DNA from: Rhizobium mongolense USDA 1844
GTDB lineage: Bacteria > Pseudomonadota > Alphaproteobacteria > Rhizobiales > Rhizobiaceae
DNA: 64,000 bases
Assembly: GCF_000419765.1 (NCBI RefSeq)
Contig: NZ_ATTQ01000018.1
Span: 1 to 64,000, forward strand
Direction: 5' to 3'
Of this stretch, positions 35,453-44,112 are shown in pieces. Numbering within the stretch: position 1 is the first letter of the stretch; every line of letters begins with the position of its first letter. The notes beneath the pieces were generated by a model. It ran no database searches. It saw only the letters and a list, made by a program, of their open reading frames with translations, and had not been told where the DNA came from. The position numbers were made by a program, and so were the translations under genes.

Positions 35453-36682
35453 TTACACCGACTTTCTGGCGCGATCGGTCGCCGCAAGGACAGCTTCCCG
35501 CAGCGCTCTGGCGTCTTGAAGAACTGCCTCTTCGGTCAAGCTGGGATCGACAAGGAGAGCCAGGCTTGTTTCGCCGAGTTTTTGCGCGACAGGCAATCTT
35601 CCCGCCGGTTGCACCAGGTTAGCGAATGCTTTTTCGAGGTAGATCTCTGAGCAGCTTCCGGCAAAGCAGGAAACGCCTGCGGTATTCAGGCTCGACAGGA
35701 TCTGGTCGCGATCATGGCCTATCTTCAATCGATCCGGACGAATAAACGTATAAAAGCGGTAGTATGCATGGCGAATGCCATCACGCGGCACTGGTGTTCG
35801 AAGAGCGTCGAGGTCGGCAGTCGCTGCGATAAGAATGTGGGCGTTTCTTTCTCGTACCGCTTGCCACTCCTTTAGACGGGCGAGTTGGCACAGGCCAAGG
35901 ACCGCCTGATACGACATCATCCGCAAGTTGGTGCCGATGGATTCGTGGAGCCATCGAAAACCGCTTCGAGCTGACTTTTGCTGAACGGCATCATATGACT
36001 TTCCGTGATCCCTTCTGCTCCATGCCTTCTTCCAAAGTACTGTATCGTTCATGGCAATGAGGCCGCCTTCGCCGCCTGTGGTGATGATCTTATCCTGGCA
36101 GAACGAGAACACCGCAATATCGCCGAACGATCCGACCGGCTTCCCGTCAATTTCCGCGCCATGTGCTTGGGCGCAATCTTCAATGACCCACAAACCTCTT
36201 TCGCGGGCAAAGGCCATGATCTCAGGCATGTCGCACGGCCATCCTGCAAGATGGACGGCGATGATGCCTTTGGTCCTCGATGAGACTTTCTCTGCTATCG
36301 CGGCTGTCGTGATATTCTGGCTGTCCTGATCGATATCTGCAAAGACCGGCACTCCCCCGCAAAAGGGTACGCAAGCAGCTGATGCGACGAAACTGCGTGG
36401 GGTCACGATAACTTCGTCCCCAGCGCTTAAGCCGAGGGCGAACAGTGCGAGTTCGAGAGCAGCGGTTCCATTTGTGACGGCGATGGCGTGTTCAACCCCG
36501 AGCAAGGCGGCGTACGCTTCTTCGAACTGCGCGACATAGGGACCTGTCCAGGCATTGACCCGACCGGTCCGAAGCATGGAAGCGACGGCTTCGATCTGCT
36601 CTTCATCAAAAACGGGCCAACGCGCCATTTCGCCCTCCGTGTTAGATGCGATATCCGCTTCCGAAACTGGTTCCTGCGTCAC
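35453..36682 (-). CDS. DegT/DnrJ/EryC1-family PLP-dependent sugar aminotransferase
   Basis: A 409-residue fold-type-I aminotransferase. Seen are AIAVTNGTAALELALFALGL (PLP phosphate binding), IIAVHLAGWPCDMPEIM, WVIEDCAQAHGAEIDG (PLP-pyridine aspartate) and SFCQDKIITTGGEGG with the Schiff-base lysine. The family converts nucleotide-linked keto sugars to amino sugars, so it is a good partner for the PglF-like dehydratase at 26378, giving a 4-amino-4,6-dideoxy sugar (inference). It overlaps the PIG-L gene by four bases (ATGA), suggesting coupled translation. Confidence 0.9.
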   Translation of the reverse strand: MTQEPVSEADIASNTEGEMARWPVFDEEQIEAVASMLRTGRVNAWTGPYVAQFEEAYAALLGVEHAIAVTNGTAALELALFALGLSAGDEVIVTPRSFVASAACVPFCGGVPVFADIDQDSQNITTAAIAEKVSSRTKGIIAVHLAGWPCDMPEIMAFARERGLWVIEDCAQAHGAEIDGKPVGSFGDIAVFSFCQDKIITTGGEGGLIAMNDTVLWKKAWSRRDHGKSYDAVQQKSARSGFRWLHESIGTNLRMMSYQAVLGLCQLARLKEWQAVRERNAHILIAATADLDALRTPVPRDGIRHAYYRFYTFIRPDRLKIGHDRDQILSSLNTAGVSCFAGSCSEIYLEKAFANLVQPAGRLPVAQKLGETSLALLVDPSLTEEAVLQDARALREAVLAATDRARKSV

Positions 36683-37359
36683 AGAACCTGACGAACCATC
36701 ACGAAGGCTTCCGCTGCTTGACTGAAGACGGTTGCGCCGCGCAACGTCGCAAGCGCCCTCAAGGTTTCAATAGCGCGCTCATGTGGGGTGGGCCGGAGCT
36801 GCGATTGAAAGGCCGACATCGCTTCCAATTTGGTTTCGAGATGCTCCTCGATATCGATGAAGACATGTGGAATGAAACTGGGCGTCACATAGGCCGCGTT
36901 CCAATTTGTCTCCGAGAGCGTCTCATATGCCAGAATCAATCTCGGATATTGCTCCTGATGAGGTCTTGCCGCCACGAGCGCAGACGTGAAGACGATCTGA
37001 TGATCGACATGCATGTCTCCGACGAAAGGGAGGAGAAGCGTTTGCGGGGAATATGCCGACACGATTTCGAACAACGCGCGGTTCAAATCGGAGACGGCCG
37101 TCTCGGCCAGGCCGGCTGCAGGGAAACCCATCCAATCGGTTCTGCCGACACCAAGGATCGCGTGCGCCCGGCGCGCCTCTTCCCTCACGCGAGATACGGC
37201 CTCGGATGCGTAATGCGGCGGCTTACCCTCGGTTACGATGACGATCCGAACTTCGGCTCCCTCCGAAGCGAGCCGTGCAATTGTGCCACCTGCCCCGAGG
37301 ACCTCGTCGTCCGCATGGGGCGCGATGACAAGCGTCCTACCGAAGACGTCGCTCAACAT
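36679..37359 (-). CDS. PIG-L/LmbE-family deacetylase
   Basis: This zinc-dependent N-deacetylase-like protein has about 226 residues. The metal motif HADDE appears in TLVIAPHADDEVLGAGGTIA and the second histidine motif in DMHVDHQIVFTSAL. The family removes acetyl from GlcNAc-type sugars in lipids or nucleotides. The start at 37359 is preferred for AAAGG upstream; 37380 is also in frame. Coupled to the DegT gene and downstream of the ExoF-like exporter gene, it probably tailors an N-acetyl sugar of the polymer. Confidence 0.88.
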   Translation of the reverse strand: MLSDVFGRTLVIAPHADDEVLGAGGTIARLASEGAEVRIVIVTEGKPPHYASEAVSRVREEARRAHAILGVGRTDWMGFPAAGLAETAVSDLNRALFEIVSAYSPQTLLLPFVGDMHVDHQIVFTSALVAARPHQEQYPRLILAYETLSETNWNAAYVTPSFIPHVFIDIEEHLETKLEAMSAFQSQLRPTPHERAIETLRALATLRGATVFSQAAEAFVMVRQVL

Positions 37360-37450
37360 GTGTGCGCCGCCTTTGTCCATCGGTTTTCGATCCCGCGTTC
37401 ATATGGGGAGGTGGCGCTGATGCTCGGGTCCACGTTCGCTCCTCGGATTG

Positions 37451-38698
37451 TTACATGCCCGCGATCGAGACGGCGACGACATCCCCCGGAAGCAGCTCCG
37501 TGAATGGCGCACCATCGATCACGGTATTGACCCCGCTCTTGGGGCGGCGAACCTCGTAAGTGAAGGAGATCTGGTCGCGATTTCTTTCGTCCGCGGCTAC
37601 CGAAGCAATGAGATAGAACTGCTCTTCGGCGGATTGGCGCGTGGATTCGAGCTTCTTGATCGCCGCTTCGCGCTCCTGGAGCTTCAGCAATATGTCTTTC
37701 TCCCGATCTGCCTGCAGTTTCGCGAGTTCCAGCTTGAGATTACCGAGTTCGCGTCTCGACCGGGACGTCTCCGCGTATATCTCCAGAAGCTGGGTTTTCT
37801 CATTCGAAGTCGTATTCTTGACCCGCGCGATCTCGGTCTCCGTATTCAGTTCGCGTTTGCGTAGCGCGGTCACACGTTCAAGATCTCGCTCGTTCATCTC
37901 GACGACGCCTTTTTGCTCGGTTTCAAGCTGAGCGAGAATCTTCAGACCTGCCTCTGTTTCGGCAATCCCTTGTGTCAGAATCTGGATTTGGGCCTGTGTC
38001 GTGATCAGATCGGTCTTCAGGATCTTCTCTTCGATTTCGAGCACGCTCTTGAGAGATGTTCTTTGGAGATAGGGGCGAGCGCTTTCTGGAGCGTCTTGCA
38101 AATCGATGGTTTCGGCACCGTGTAACTGGGCGACCAAACGCGCTGCATAAATCGCTTCATGGACGATTTCCACCTCGGCGCCGTCCATCACCCCACGCAA
38201 TCGTGCGCGAGCCATGATCTTGTCAGCCGCACTCGACGCCGCCGTCAAAGTTCCACCTGCAAGGCCGACAGCCTGTTCGACCGTCAAGCCCGGATAAAAT
38301 GGAAAGGATCCGGGGTTTTTGACCTCGCCCAGAACAAAAACCGGCTTGTAGGTCGCTATGTTCAAAGCAATTTTAGGATCGACCAATATCTGCCGATTCA
38401 TGTATTCGGCCCGTAATTTTTCCAGCGCCTGGTTAACACTGAGCCCGCCGATCTCAACGCCGCCGACCAAGGGAAATTGCGCAGCCCCGTCCGCATCAAC
38501 TGTCAACAGGACTGGCAGTAGGGCGTCGTCAAGAAAATCAAAATTGACGACGTCTCCGGGCTGCAGCTGGTAAACCTCTGATCGCGTATCAGTCGCGACC
38601 GCAACAAGCATTGCAATGGCGACCCAAGTAGCCCGGCGAGAAGCATTGCGTTCGCCGGAAACTGCGCCGCTTTTCACCCAAGGATGAGCTGACATCAT
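37451..38698 (-). CDS. Polysaccharide export protein, ExoF/Wza-like with coiled coil
   Basis: This protein of about 415 residues has an N-terminal signal segment (ATWVAIAMLVAVATDTRS), a Poly_export domain (VYQLQPGDVVNFDFLDDALL and PLVGGVEIGGLSVNQALEKL) and an SLBB-type part (PVFVLGEVKNPGSFPFYPGL, TVEQAVGLAGG). A long charged coiled coil follows at about residues 210-370, then a closing LLPGDVVAVSI. No lipobox cysteine is seen, so it is closer to ExoF than to lipoprotein Wza. Starts at 38707, 38698 or 38695 are all possible. It forms the periplasmic/outer-membrane export path with the Wzc-like protein. Confidence 0.87.
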   Translation of the reverse strand: MMSAHPWVKSGAVSGERNASRRATWVAIAMLVAVATDTRSEVYQLQPGDVVNFDFLDDALLPVLLTVDADGAAQFPLVGGVEIGGLSVNQALEKLRAEYMNRQILVDPKIALNIATYKPVFVLGEVKNPGSFPFYPGLTVEQAVGLAGGTLTAASSAADKIMARARLRGVMDGAEVEIVHEAIYAARLVAQLHGAETIDLQDAPESARPYLQRTSLKSVLEIEEKILKTDLITTQAQIQILTQGIAETEAGLKILAQLETEQKGVVEMNERDLERVTALRKRELNTETEIARVKNTTSNEKTQLLEIYAETSRSRRELGNLKLELAKLQADREKDILLKLQEREAAIKKLESTRQSAEEQFYLIASVAADERNRDQISFTYEVRRPKSGVNTVIDGAPFTELLPGDVVAVSIAGM

Positions 38699-39096
38699 GT
38701 CCCCCATTGACGCACTGGTTGTCGCGCAACCGACGTGGATTCGATCTCTATCTAAGAAAGCTGTTACTTTTAACGTCAAGTAAATAAATGTTAAACGGCG
38801 CACTAGATATTATAGAAGCGTCTATATAATTTGGGCTATGATGTTTTAATCATATAGCCCATCAGTATTATATTCGGCTAGATGCGCTATGTCTGCAAGA
38901 CAATTTAAAAGTGTATTTATTGTATCGCATTATTCGATTTTTAGGAAATGTTTATTGCTTTTTAAGGTTAGATTTTTTGCCAGTAATATTCTAACATGAG
39001 GATATGCCGTTATACCTGCGACCAGCTGATGCGCATTACTGATGCTCTGTTGAATCCTAGCCAGTCGATATCGAGAGCCTCACCAGGAGTTGAGAG
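38699..39096. promoter_or_regulatory. A+T-rich divergent promoter region between exporter and murA-like genes
   Basis: The 398-base gap between divergent operons is A+T-rich. It contains a near-perfect inverted repeat at 38833-38860 (GGGCTATGAT, then ATCATATAGCCC) and a poly-T/A tract near 38935-38995 with TAATAT at about 38983. It must hold promoters for both directions; exact -35/-10 boxes could not be fixed by eye. Confidence 0.5.
38833..38860. repeat. Inverted repeat in the divergent exporter/murA-like gap
   Basis: GGGCTATGAT (38833-38842) pairs with ATCATATAGCCC (38849-38860) with a two-base bulge and a six-base spacer. It lies mid-way between divergent start codons, so an operator is as likely as an RNA hairpin. 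Confidence 0.4.
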
Positions 39097-40410
39097 ATGC
39101 TCATTGAAACCAAAGCTGAGTTGGGAGCGTATCAGCCACTTTCTCAAACACACAGCGAACGGCAAGTGTCGAAATATCGCGTCCATGCGTCCCGCCTCGA
39201 AGGGGAAGTCTTAGTCAGTGGAGCGAAGAATAGCGTCTTGCGTCTTCTCGCAGCCTCGCTGCTGACATCTGGTAAAATCGAGATCTCGAATTACCCCACG
39301 ATGCTCTTGGACGCCCAAGTTCATCTTGGGATGCTGGAGGCGCTTGGAAAGCATTGCGTTGTCGACGGCGACATTGCCTATATCGAGGAAATTGTTCCCC
39401 CGCCGTCGGAGTTGGTGTGGAGGGGACGCTCAATTCGCAACACACTGTTGATATTGGGTGCCCTAACGGCTCGTACCGGGAGAGGCTCTGTGCCGCTGCC
39501 GGGTGGCTGCAAACTCGGCGAACGAAAGTATGACCTGCATGTTATGCTTTTGGAGGCACTTGGTGCGACCGTTACAGAAACAGACACCTATCTCGAAGCC
39601 TATGCACCGAAAGGTCTGACAGGCGCCGACATCCGTTTGCCGATCCGCTCAACCGGCGCTACCGAGAATGCTCTTTTGTGCGGCGCATTGGCCCGTGGTG
39701 TTACGACCGTTTGGAACCCGCATATCCGTCCTGAAATAATCGATCTGATCTCCATGCTTCGAACGATGGGCTCGAAGATCAAGGTGTTCGGTCAGGAGCG
39801 TATCGAAATTGAAGGTCGAGAAGGGCTCACAGGTGTTCGACATAGGGTCATTGGCGACAATATGGAAGCTCTAACGTGGTTGGTCGGGGCGTGTATCACG
39901 AACGGCGACGTTGAGATCCATGGCTTTCCGCTATCGGACTTGGAGGTCCCCCTCATACACCTCAAGGAAAGCGGCGCGCGTGTCTATACTGGTCAAGAGA
40001 GCATAATCGTTCGCGGCGGCAACTGTTATCCTGTGGAGATCAGTACGGGCGCCTATCCAGGGATAAATTCGGACATGCAGCCTCTCTTTGCAGCGTTCGG
40101 CGCTATGTCACGCGGAGAGAGCAAGATAATTGATTTGCGCTTTCCGGGACGCTACCTCTACGCGGAAGAGATGGGTTTGATGGGACTTGACTATTCCATC
40201 GAGGATAATCTCCTGCGCATTCGCGGCGGGACCAGGTTGCGTGGCGCGGAAGTTACAGCACGTGATCTTCGCGCAGGCATCGCCCTGACGCTGGCCGGTC
40301 TCGTCGCCGACGGAGAGACGGTCGTGCGCGATGCCTGGCAAATAGAACGTGGCTACGATCGATTCATCGAGAAAGTTACATCGCTGGGTGGGGACGTCCT
40401 CGCCGAATGA
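39097..40410 (+). CDS. MurA-like UDP-GlcNAc enolpyruvyltransferase paralogue in the polysaccharide locus
   Basis: This 437-residue EPSP-synthase-fold protein matches MurA, which transfers enolpyruvate from PEP to UDP-GlcNAc. Catalytic features are kept: Lys44-Asn45 in VSGAKNSVLRLLAAS, Cys138 in PLPGGCKLGERKYDLH, Asp326 in PGINSDMQPLFAA and Arg392 in ARDLRAGIALTLAG. A 24-residue N-terminal extension precedes the usual start of the fold. AGGAG lies 7 bases before the ATG. It overlaps the murB-like gene (ATGA) and shares an operon with a GT2 and a Wzx flippase. The housekeeping murA of rhizobia lies in other contexts, so this is probably a specialised paralogue. Confidence 0.9.
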   Translation: MLIETKAELGAYQPLSQTHSERQVSKYRVHASRLEGEVLVSGAKNSVLRLLAASLLTSGKIEISNYPTMLLDAQVHLGMLEALGKHCVVDGDIAYIEEIVPPPSELVWRGRSIRNTLLILGALTARTGRGSVPLPGGCKLGERKYDLHVMLLEALGATVTETDTYLEAYAPKGLTGADIRLPIRSTGATENALLCGALARGVTTVWNPHIRPEIIDLISMLRTMGSKIKVFGQERIEIEGREGLTGVRHRVIGDNMEALTWLVGACITNGDVEIHGFPLSDLEVPLIHLKESGARVYTGQESIIVRGGNCYPVEISTGAYPGINSDMQPLFAAFGAMSRGESKIIDLRFPGRYLYAEEMGLMGLDYSIEDNLLRIRGGTRLRGAEVTARDLRAGIALTLAGLVADGETVVRDAWQIERGYDRFIEKVTSLGGDVLAE

Positions 40411-41441
40411 AGACAGGCGGAAATGGCGCGTTGGTCACCGTGGAACTGACTGTGAACACTCCTCAGATATCAACCAGGAATATTTCGTCGCTTCTCGGGA
40501 AAATCAGGAACGTTGAGATTTCAACTCAGGTCCCGCTGAAGTATGTCGGGCGATGGCAAATTGGCGGGCCGGCTGACGTCGTGGTCGAACCGCTCGATGC
40601 GCGCGCGGTCAGCGAGGTTTTGCAGTGCCTCGGTGCGGAAAAAGTGCCATTCTTGGTGATTGGCGATGGCACGAACCTACTCTTTGATGATGCAGGTTTT
40701 CGAGGTGTTGTTCTGCGGATCGGCCGTAGAATGTCGCAGATTGCAATCAACGGTACACACGTCGTCGCTCAAGCCGGAATCTGGACGCCTGTTTTTGCCC
40801 GAAAAGTCGGATGTGCGGGATTGACAGGTGCGGAGCATACGGTGGGAATTCCTGGAACGCTGGGCGGCCTGGTTGTTATGAACGGTGGCAGCCAGAGAAA
40901 GGGGATCGGCAGCAACCTAGTAAGGGCAACCGTCGTCGACATTGATGGCAAGGTGAACATCTTGGATCGAAACGCATGTGAATTCTCATACAGAAAATCC
41001 AACCTGCAGCGGCCGGACCTGGTTCTCCTTGAGGCAGCTTTTGAGTTTGCCACCGCCAACAAGGCGGACGTGCGAAGGAGGATGATTGAAATTATGGTGT
41101 CGAGACGAAAGAAATTCCCCCTTCGCCTCCCAAACTGCGGCTCCGTTTTCCTCAGTGACCCCAAGATGTATGACGTGGTTGGCCCCCCCGGAAAAGCGAT
41201 CGAGGATGCTGGCTTGCGGGGACGTCGCATAGGTGGAGCTCAGATTGCCCCCGGTCATGGTAACTTTATCGTTAACCTCGGCGGTGCAACGAGCTCGGAT
41301 GTGCTGGGCCTGATCGATTTAATAAGAAGGACGATTTTTGAACGAAGCGGCTTTTTAATGGACTGCGAAGTTCGTCACGTTCGTCCCGACGGACTGCTCC
41401 AACCAGCTCATCTTTCGGTTCAATCAGGAAAGTGGATTTGA
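40407..41441 (+). CDS. MurB-like UDP-N-acetylenolpyruvoylglucosamine reductase paralogue
   Basis: A 344-residue FAD-dependent reductase like MurB, which reduces the enolpyruvyl ether to a lactyl ether (UDP-MurNAc). Seen are the FAD-binding IGGPADVVVEP and VIGDGTNLLF, GIPGTLGGLVVMNGG, Tyr195-Arg196 in EFSYRKSNL, the proton-donor Ser246 in LPNCGSVFLSDP, the GKAIEDAGLRGRRIGGAQIA stretch and Glu321 in LMDCEVRHV. All catalytic positions look intact. Its start overlaps the murA-like stop and its stop overlaps the GT2 start (TGATG). It lies outside a division/cell-wall cluster, which points to polysaccharide use. Confidence 0.9.
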   Translation: MKTGGNGALVTVELTVNTPQISTRNISSLLGKIRNVEISTQVPLKYVGRWQIGGPADVVVEPLDARAVSEVLQCLGAEKVPFLVIGDGTNLLFDDAGFRGVVLRIGRRMSQIAINGTHVVAQAGIWTPVFARKVGCAGLTGAEHTVGIPGTLGGLVVMNGGSQRKGIGSNLVRATVVDIDGKVNILDRNACEFSYRKSNLQRPDLVLLEAAFEFATANKADVRRRMIEIMVSRRKKFPLRLPNCGSVFLSDPKMYDVVGPPGKAIEDAGLRGRRIGGAQIAPGHGNFIVNLGGATSSDVLGLIDLIRRTIFERSGFLMDCEVRHVRPDGLLQPAHLSVQSGKWI

Positions 41442-42439
41442 TGCCTCGCGTGGTCGTCGTGTCCCCATACTACAACAGGGCTCATTTGGTCGATGAGACT
41501 GTCAAGGCAATTCGTGATCAGACATATCAGGATCTCGAGGCTTACTTCGTTGACGATGGGTCGCAAGACGGCACCTATCATGCACTTTTGAAATATAAGT
41601 CGGATAAAATCCGCGTTTCGACGCAACCCAATGTAGGGTTCACGCGGACTATGATTTCGACGATCGCTTGCACGGATAGCGAATTCATCGCGGTGCAGGG
41701 ATCAGGCGATATATCCTATCCAACGCGGCTGCAGAGCCAGGTTCGATTTTTAGACGAGAATCCCGACGTCGTTGCAGTGGGCTGCTATCGGGAAGTCGTA
41801 TCAGACATAGCTTCGAGGAGTTACGTTGTTAAGCCGCTCGTCCATAAGGATATAAAAGTACAACTCTTTAACGGCAATCCTTTTTCGCAGGGCGAGGTCC
41901 TTATGCGGCGCTCTATATATGAAAGAGCTGGGGGATATAGACCATTCTTCGTATATCGCCAGGATCTCGATCTGTGGCTGCGCATGACGGACTATGGGAG
42001 TATGGCCGTCGTTCCCGAGATTTTATACAAGGCTTGGAAGCGCAAGGATTCCGTAACCGGCGATCCGCGCAAGTTAGCAGTGGCGATGAGCTGCAGAGAT
42101 TTCGCCTTGTATTGTGCGCGAGAGCGCATGGCAGGGAGGCCCGATCCCTTGGACACGAATGGGCCGATTTCCGCGTTGATGCGGCCGCGGTCAAAGGATC
42201 TTGCGACGAGCCTCGCCTCAGAGGCCAGGCGGCGAGCCTTAATTGGGCTGGAAGATGATGCAAGGCATTTGCTAAAGGCAGCTTTTAACGAGAAACCAGT
42301 CATCTCAGCTTGGTTTACGCGCGTCATTTTATTCGCTCCGTGGCTGAGGCCACTGGCTCCGCTTGCCAATCGTCTTATGCGCCTACTCAAAGGCTGGGCG
42401 CCAGCGCCCGGCGCGGACAGGGCCGCTCGATCTAGATGA
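41441..42439 (+). CDS. Glycosyltransferase, GT2 family
   Basis: A 332-residue GT-A transferase: RVVVVSPYYNRAHLVDETVK, then AYFVDDGSQDGTYHALLKY (UDP binding) and FIAVQGSGDISYPTRLQSQV, where the usual metal-binding DxD is represented by SGD; later YRQDLDLWLRM supplies the typical ED/QD acid pair. The start at 41441 overlaps the murB-like stop (TGATG). As the only GT between the Mur-like pair and the flippase, it is the best candidate to use the Mur-derived sugar nucleotide (inference). Confidence 0.87.
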   Translation: MPRVVVVSPYYNRAHLVDETVKAIRDQTYQDLEAYFVDDGSQDGTYHALLKYKSDKIRVSTQPNVGFTRTMISTIACTDSEFIAVQGSGDISYPTRLQSQVRFLDENPDVVAVGCYREVVSDIASRSYVVKPLVHKDIKVQLFNGNPFSQGEVLMRRSIYERAGGYRPFFVYRQDLDLWLRMTDYGSMAVVPEILYKAWKRKDSVTGDPRKLAVAMSCRDFALYCARERMAGRPDPLDTNGPISALMRPRSKDLATSLASEARRRALIGLEDDARHLLKAAFNEKPVISAWFTRVILFAPWLRPLAPLANRLMRLLKGWAPAPGADRAARSR

Positions 42440-43938
42440 TTTCGTCAGAGCCCGAAAACAAAGGTCTCAGTCACAAAGTCCGATCCGAGGTCGCGATGAC
42501 CTCGATATTCCAAGGCGCAGGCATAGCGATCGACTTGGCTTACATGGCCATTCTATCACGCCTACTGTCGCCGGCGGATTTTGGCATCATGGCAACGGCG
42601 ATCTTGTTCCTCTCATTTTGCAATCTTCTGCGTGAAATCGGAATCGGCGCGACGATCGTTCAATTGCCAAGCCTCACAGAAGTTGAGCAGCGGACGGCAC
42701 TGACGTTAGTGCTGATCTCGTCGGCCATTCTCTTCCTTTTGGCGCAGGCTTGTGCTGCGCCATTTGCGCGATTCATGAACATGCCCGCTTCAGAAGATGT
42801 TGTTAGAGTATTGTCGTTCATCATCATCGTTCAAGCATTTACCTCCATATCTGAGGGCCTGCTCTTACGCCGACTGGAGATGCGCCGTATCCGAATGAGT
42901 GAGATTGCGGCCAAGACACTCGCATACGGCACGACCGGCATCGGTTTGGCATTCGCGGGCTTCGGATATTGGTCCCTTGCTGCGGCATCGATATGTGAGG
43001 CCAGTTTCCTGTCCTTCGTTCTGGTTTACGCTGCTCAGCCGAACCTTCGACCGATATTTGATAGCCAATCCAGCCGTCGCCTTATGGGAATGGGATCTGG
43101 CTTTACTGCATCACGTGTAATCAACTTTATCGCGCTTCGCGCAGACATCACCATCGTCGGCCGATCTTTGGATGCAGTTCACCTTGGACTCTACTCACGA
43201 GCATATCGTCTCATGAGTCTGCCGACGGACGTTTACGCCCGTATAGCGGATCGGGTCGTTTTTCCTGCGATGGCGCAAGTGCAGTCTAACCCAGAGCGGC
43301 TCAAGAAGGCATACCTGCGAGGCGTTGGTCTAACCGCTCTTTTTGGAATGCCAATGAGCGCAGTGATCTATATTCTCGCTCCGGAAATTGTTTTGTCTCT
43401 GCTCGGCAAGCAATGGGAGAAGGTAATCCCCGTGTTTTCCTTCCTCGCTATCGGAATGTACTTTAGGTTGGCTTCACGAGTGAGCGGGTCTCTGCTGCGC
43501 GCAACGGCGGCCATACGCGCGCTCATACTATCGCAAGCTGTTTATGCGTGCCTGACAGTATGCGGCACTTTGTTGGTTGTAGAGTATGGACTATCAGCAG
43601 TGGCGACAGCAGTGGGGCTTGCAATTTTTGTATATTTTTGCGTAATCACCGCGTTTGCCTGCCAAGCGGCCCGCGTCTCGCTCATGGAGTTAATCATAGA
43701 GCATCGATACGGTATGCGTGTATCGGCTATGGTTGGCATTCCTTGCTTTGTCATCGCTTACGTGCTGCGGCTCGAAAATGCGCATGCGAGCATCGTACTA
43801 TTTTCCGAGATCTTGTTTCTGGGCCTCTTTTCGCTTTGCTTCGCATATCGCATGCCGATCAATCTAATTGGCAAAGAGGGTGCTGAATTTAGCGGCCACA
43901 TGCGCAGTGCAATTCGTTCAATGCTGCGCTTCGGTTGA
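42436..43938 (+). CDS. Wzx-like lipid-linked oligosaccharide flippase
   Basis: This 500-residue MOP/PST-family membrane protein has about 12-14 hydrophobic segments. It begins FQGAGIAIDLAYMAILSRLL, then SPADFGIMATAILFLSFCNL, the usual PST opening, with LREIGIGATIVQ and ITIVGRSLDAVHLGLYSRAY following. It would move the undecaprenyl-linked repeat unit across the inner membrane for the Wzy at 17388. It overlaps the GT2 gene by four bases (ATGA) and ends the murA-murB-GT2-wzx operon. Confidence 0.92.
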   Translation: MISSEPENKGLSHKVRSEVAMTSIFQGAGIAIDLAYMAILSRLLSPADFGIMATAILFLSFCNLLREIGIGATIVQLPSLTEVEQRTALTLVLISSAILFLLAQACAAPFARFMNMPASEDVVRVLSFIIIVQAFTSISEGLLLRRLEMRRIRMSEIAAKTLAYGTTGIGLAFAGFGYWSLAAASICEASFLSFVLVYAAQPNLRPIFDSQSSRRLMGMGSGFTASRVINFIALRADITIVGRSLDAVHLGLYSRAYRLMSLPTDVYARIADRVVFPAMAQVQSNPERLKKAYLRGVGLTALFGMPMSAVIYILAPEIVLSLLGKQWEKVIPVFSFLAIGMYFRLASRVSGSLLRATAAIRALILSQAVYACLTVCGTLLVVEYGLSAVATAVGLAIFVYFCVITAFACQAARVSLMELIIEHRYGMRVSAMVGIPCFVIAYVLRLENAHASIVLFSEILFLGLFSLCFAYRMPINLIGKEGAEFSGHMRSAIRSMLRFG

Positions 43939-43955
43939 GGCGCGTCTTTCGCCTC
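43937..43955 (+). terminator. Short stem-loop after wzx
   Basis: GAGGCG (43937-43942) pairs with CGCCTC (43950-43955) and includes the last bases of the wzx stop. There is no long U-run, so it is a weak or Rho-assisted terminator candidate at the right border of the locus. Confidence 0.35.
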
Positions 43956-44112
43956 CAGAAGGCACATGACGACTGCCTGCCATCAGCCGGTTCTGCGCTG
44001 TTGCGGTGGGTCTATGCCGCAAAGCTCAAAACCGCAGCCTAAAACGGATTCTTTCCTTGAACACTGCGCCGAGGATACACGGCGGGGGGCGTAAGACAGC
44101 GGCATGCCCCTG

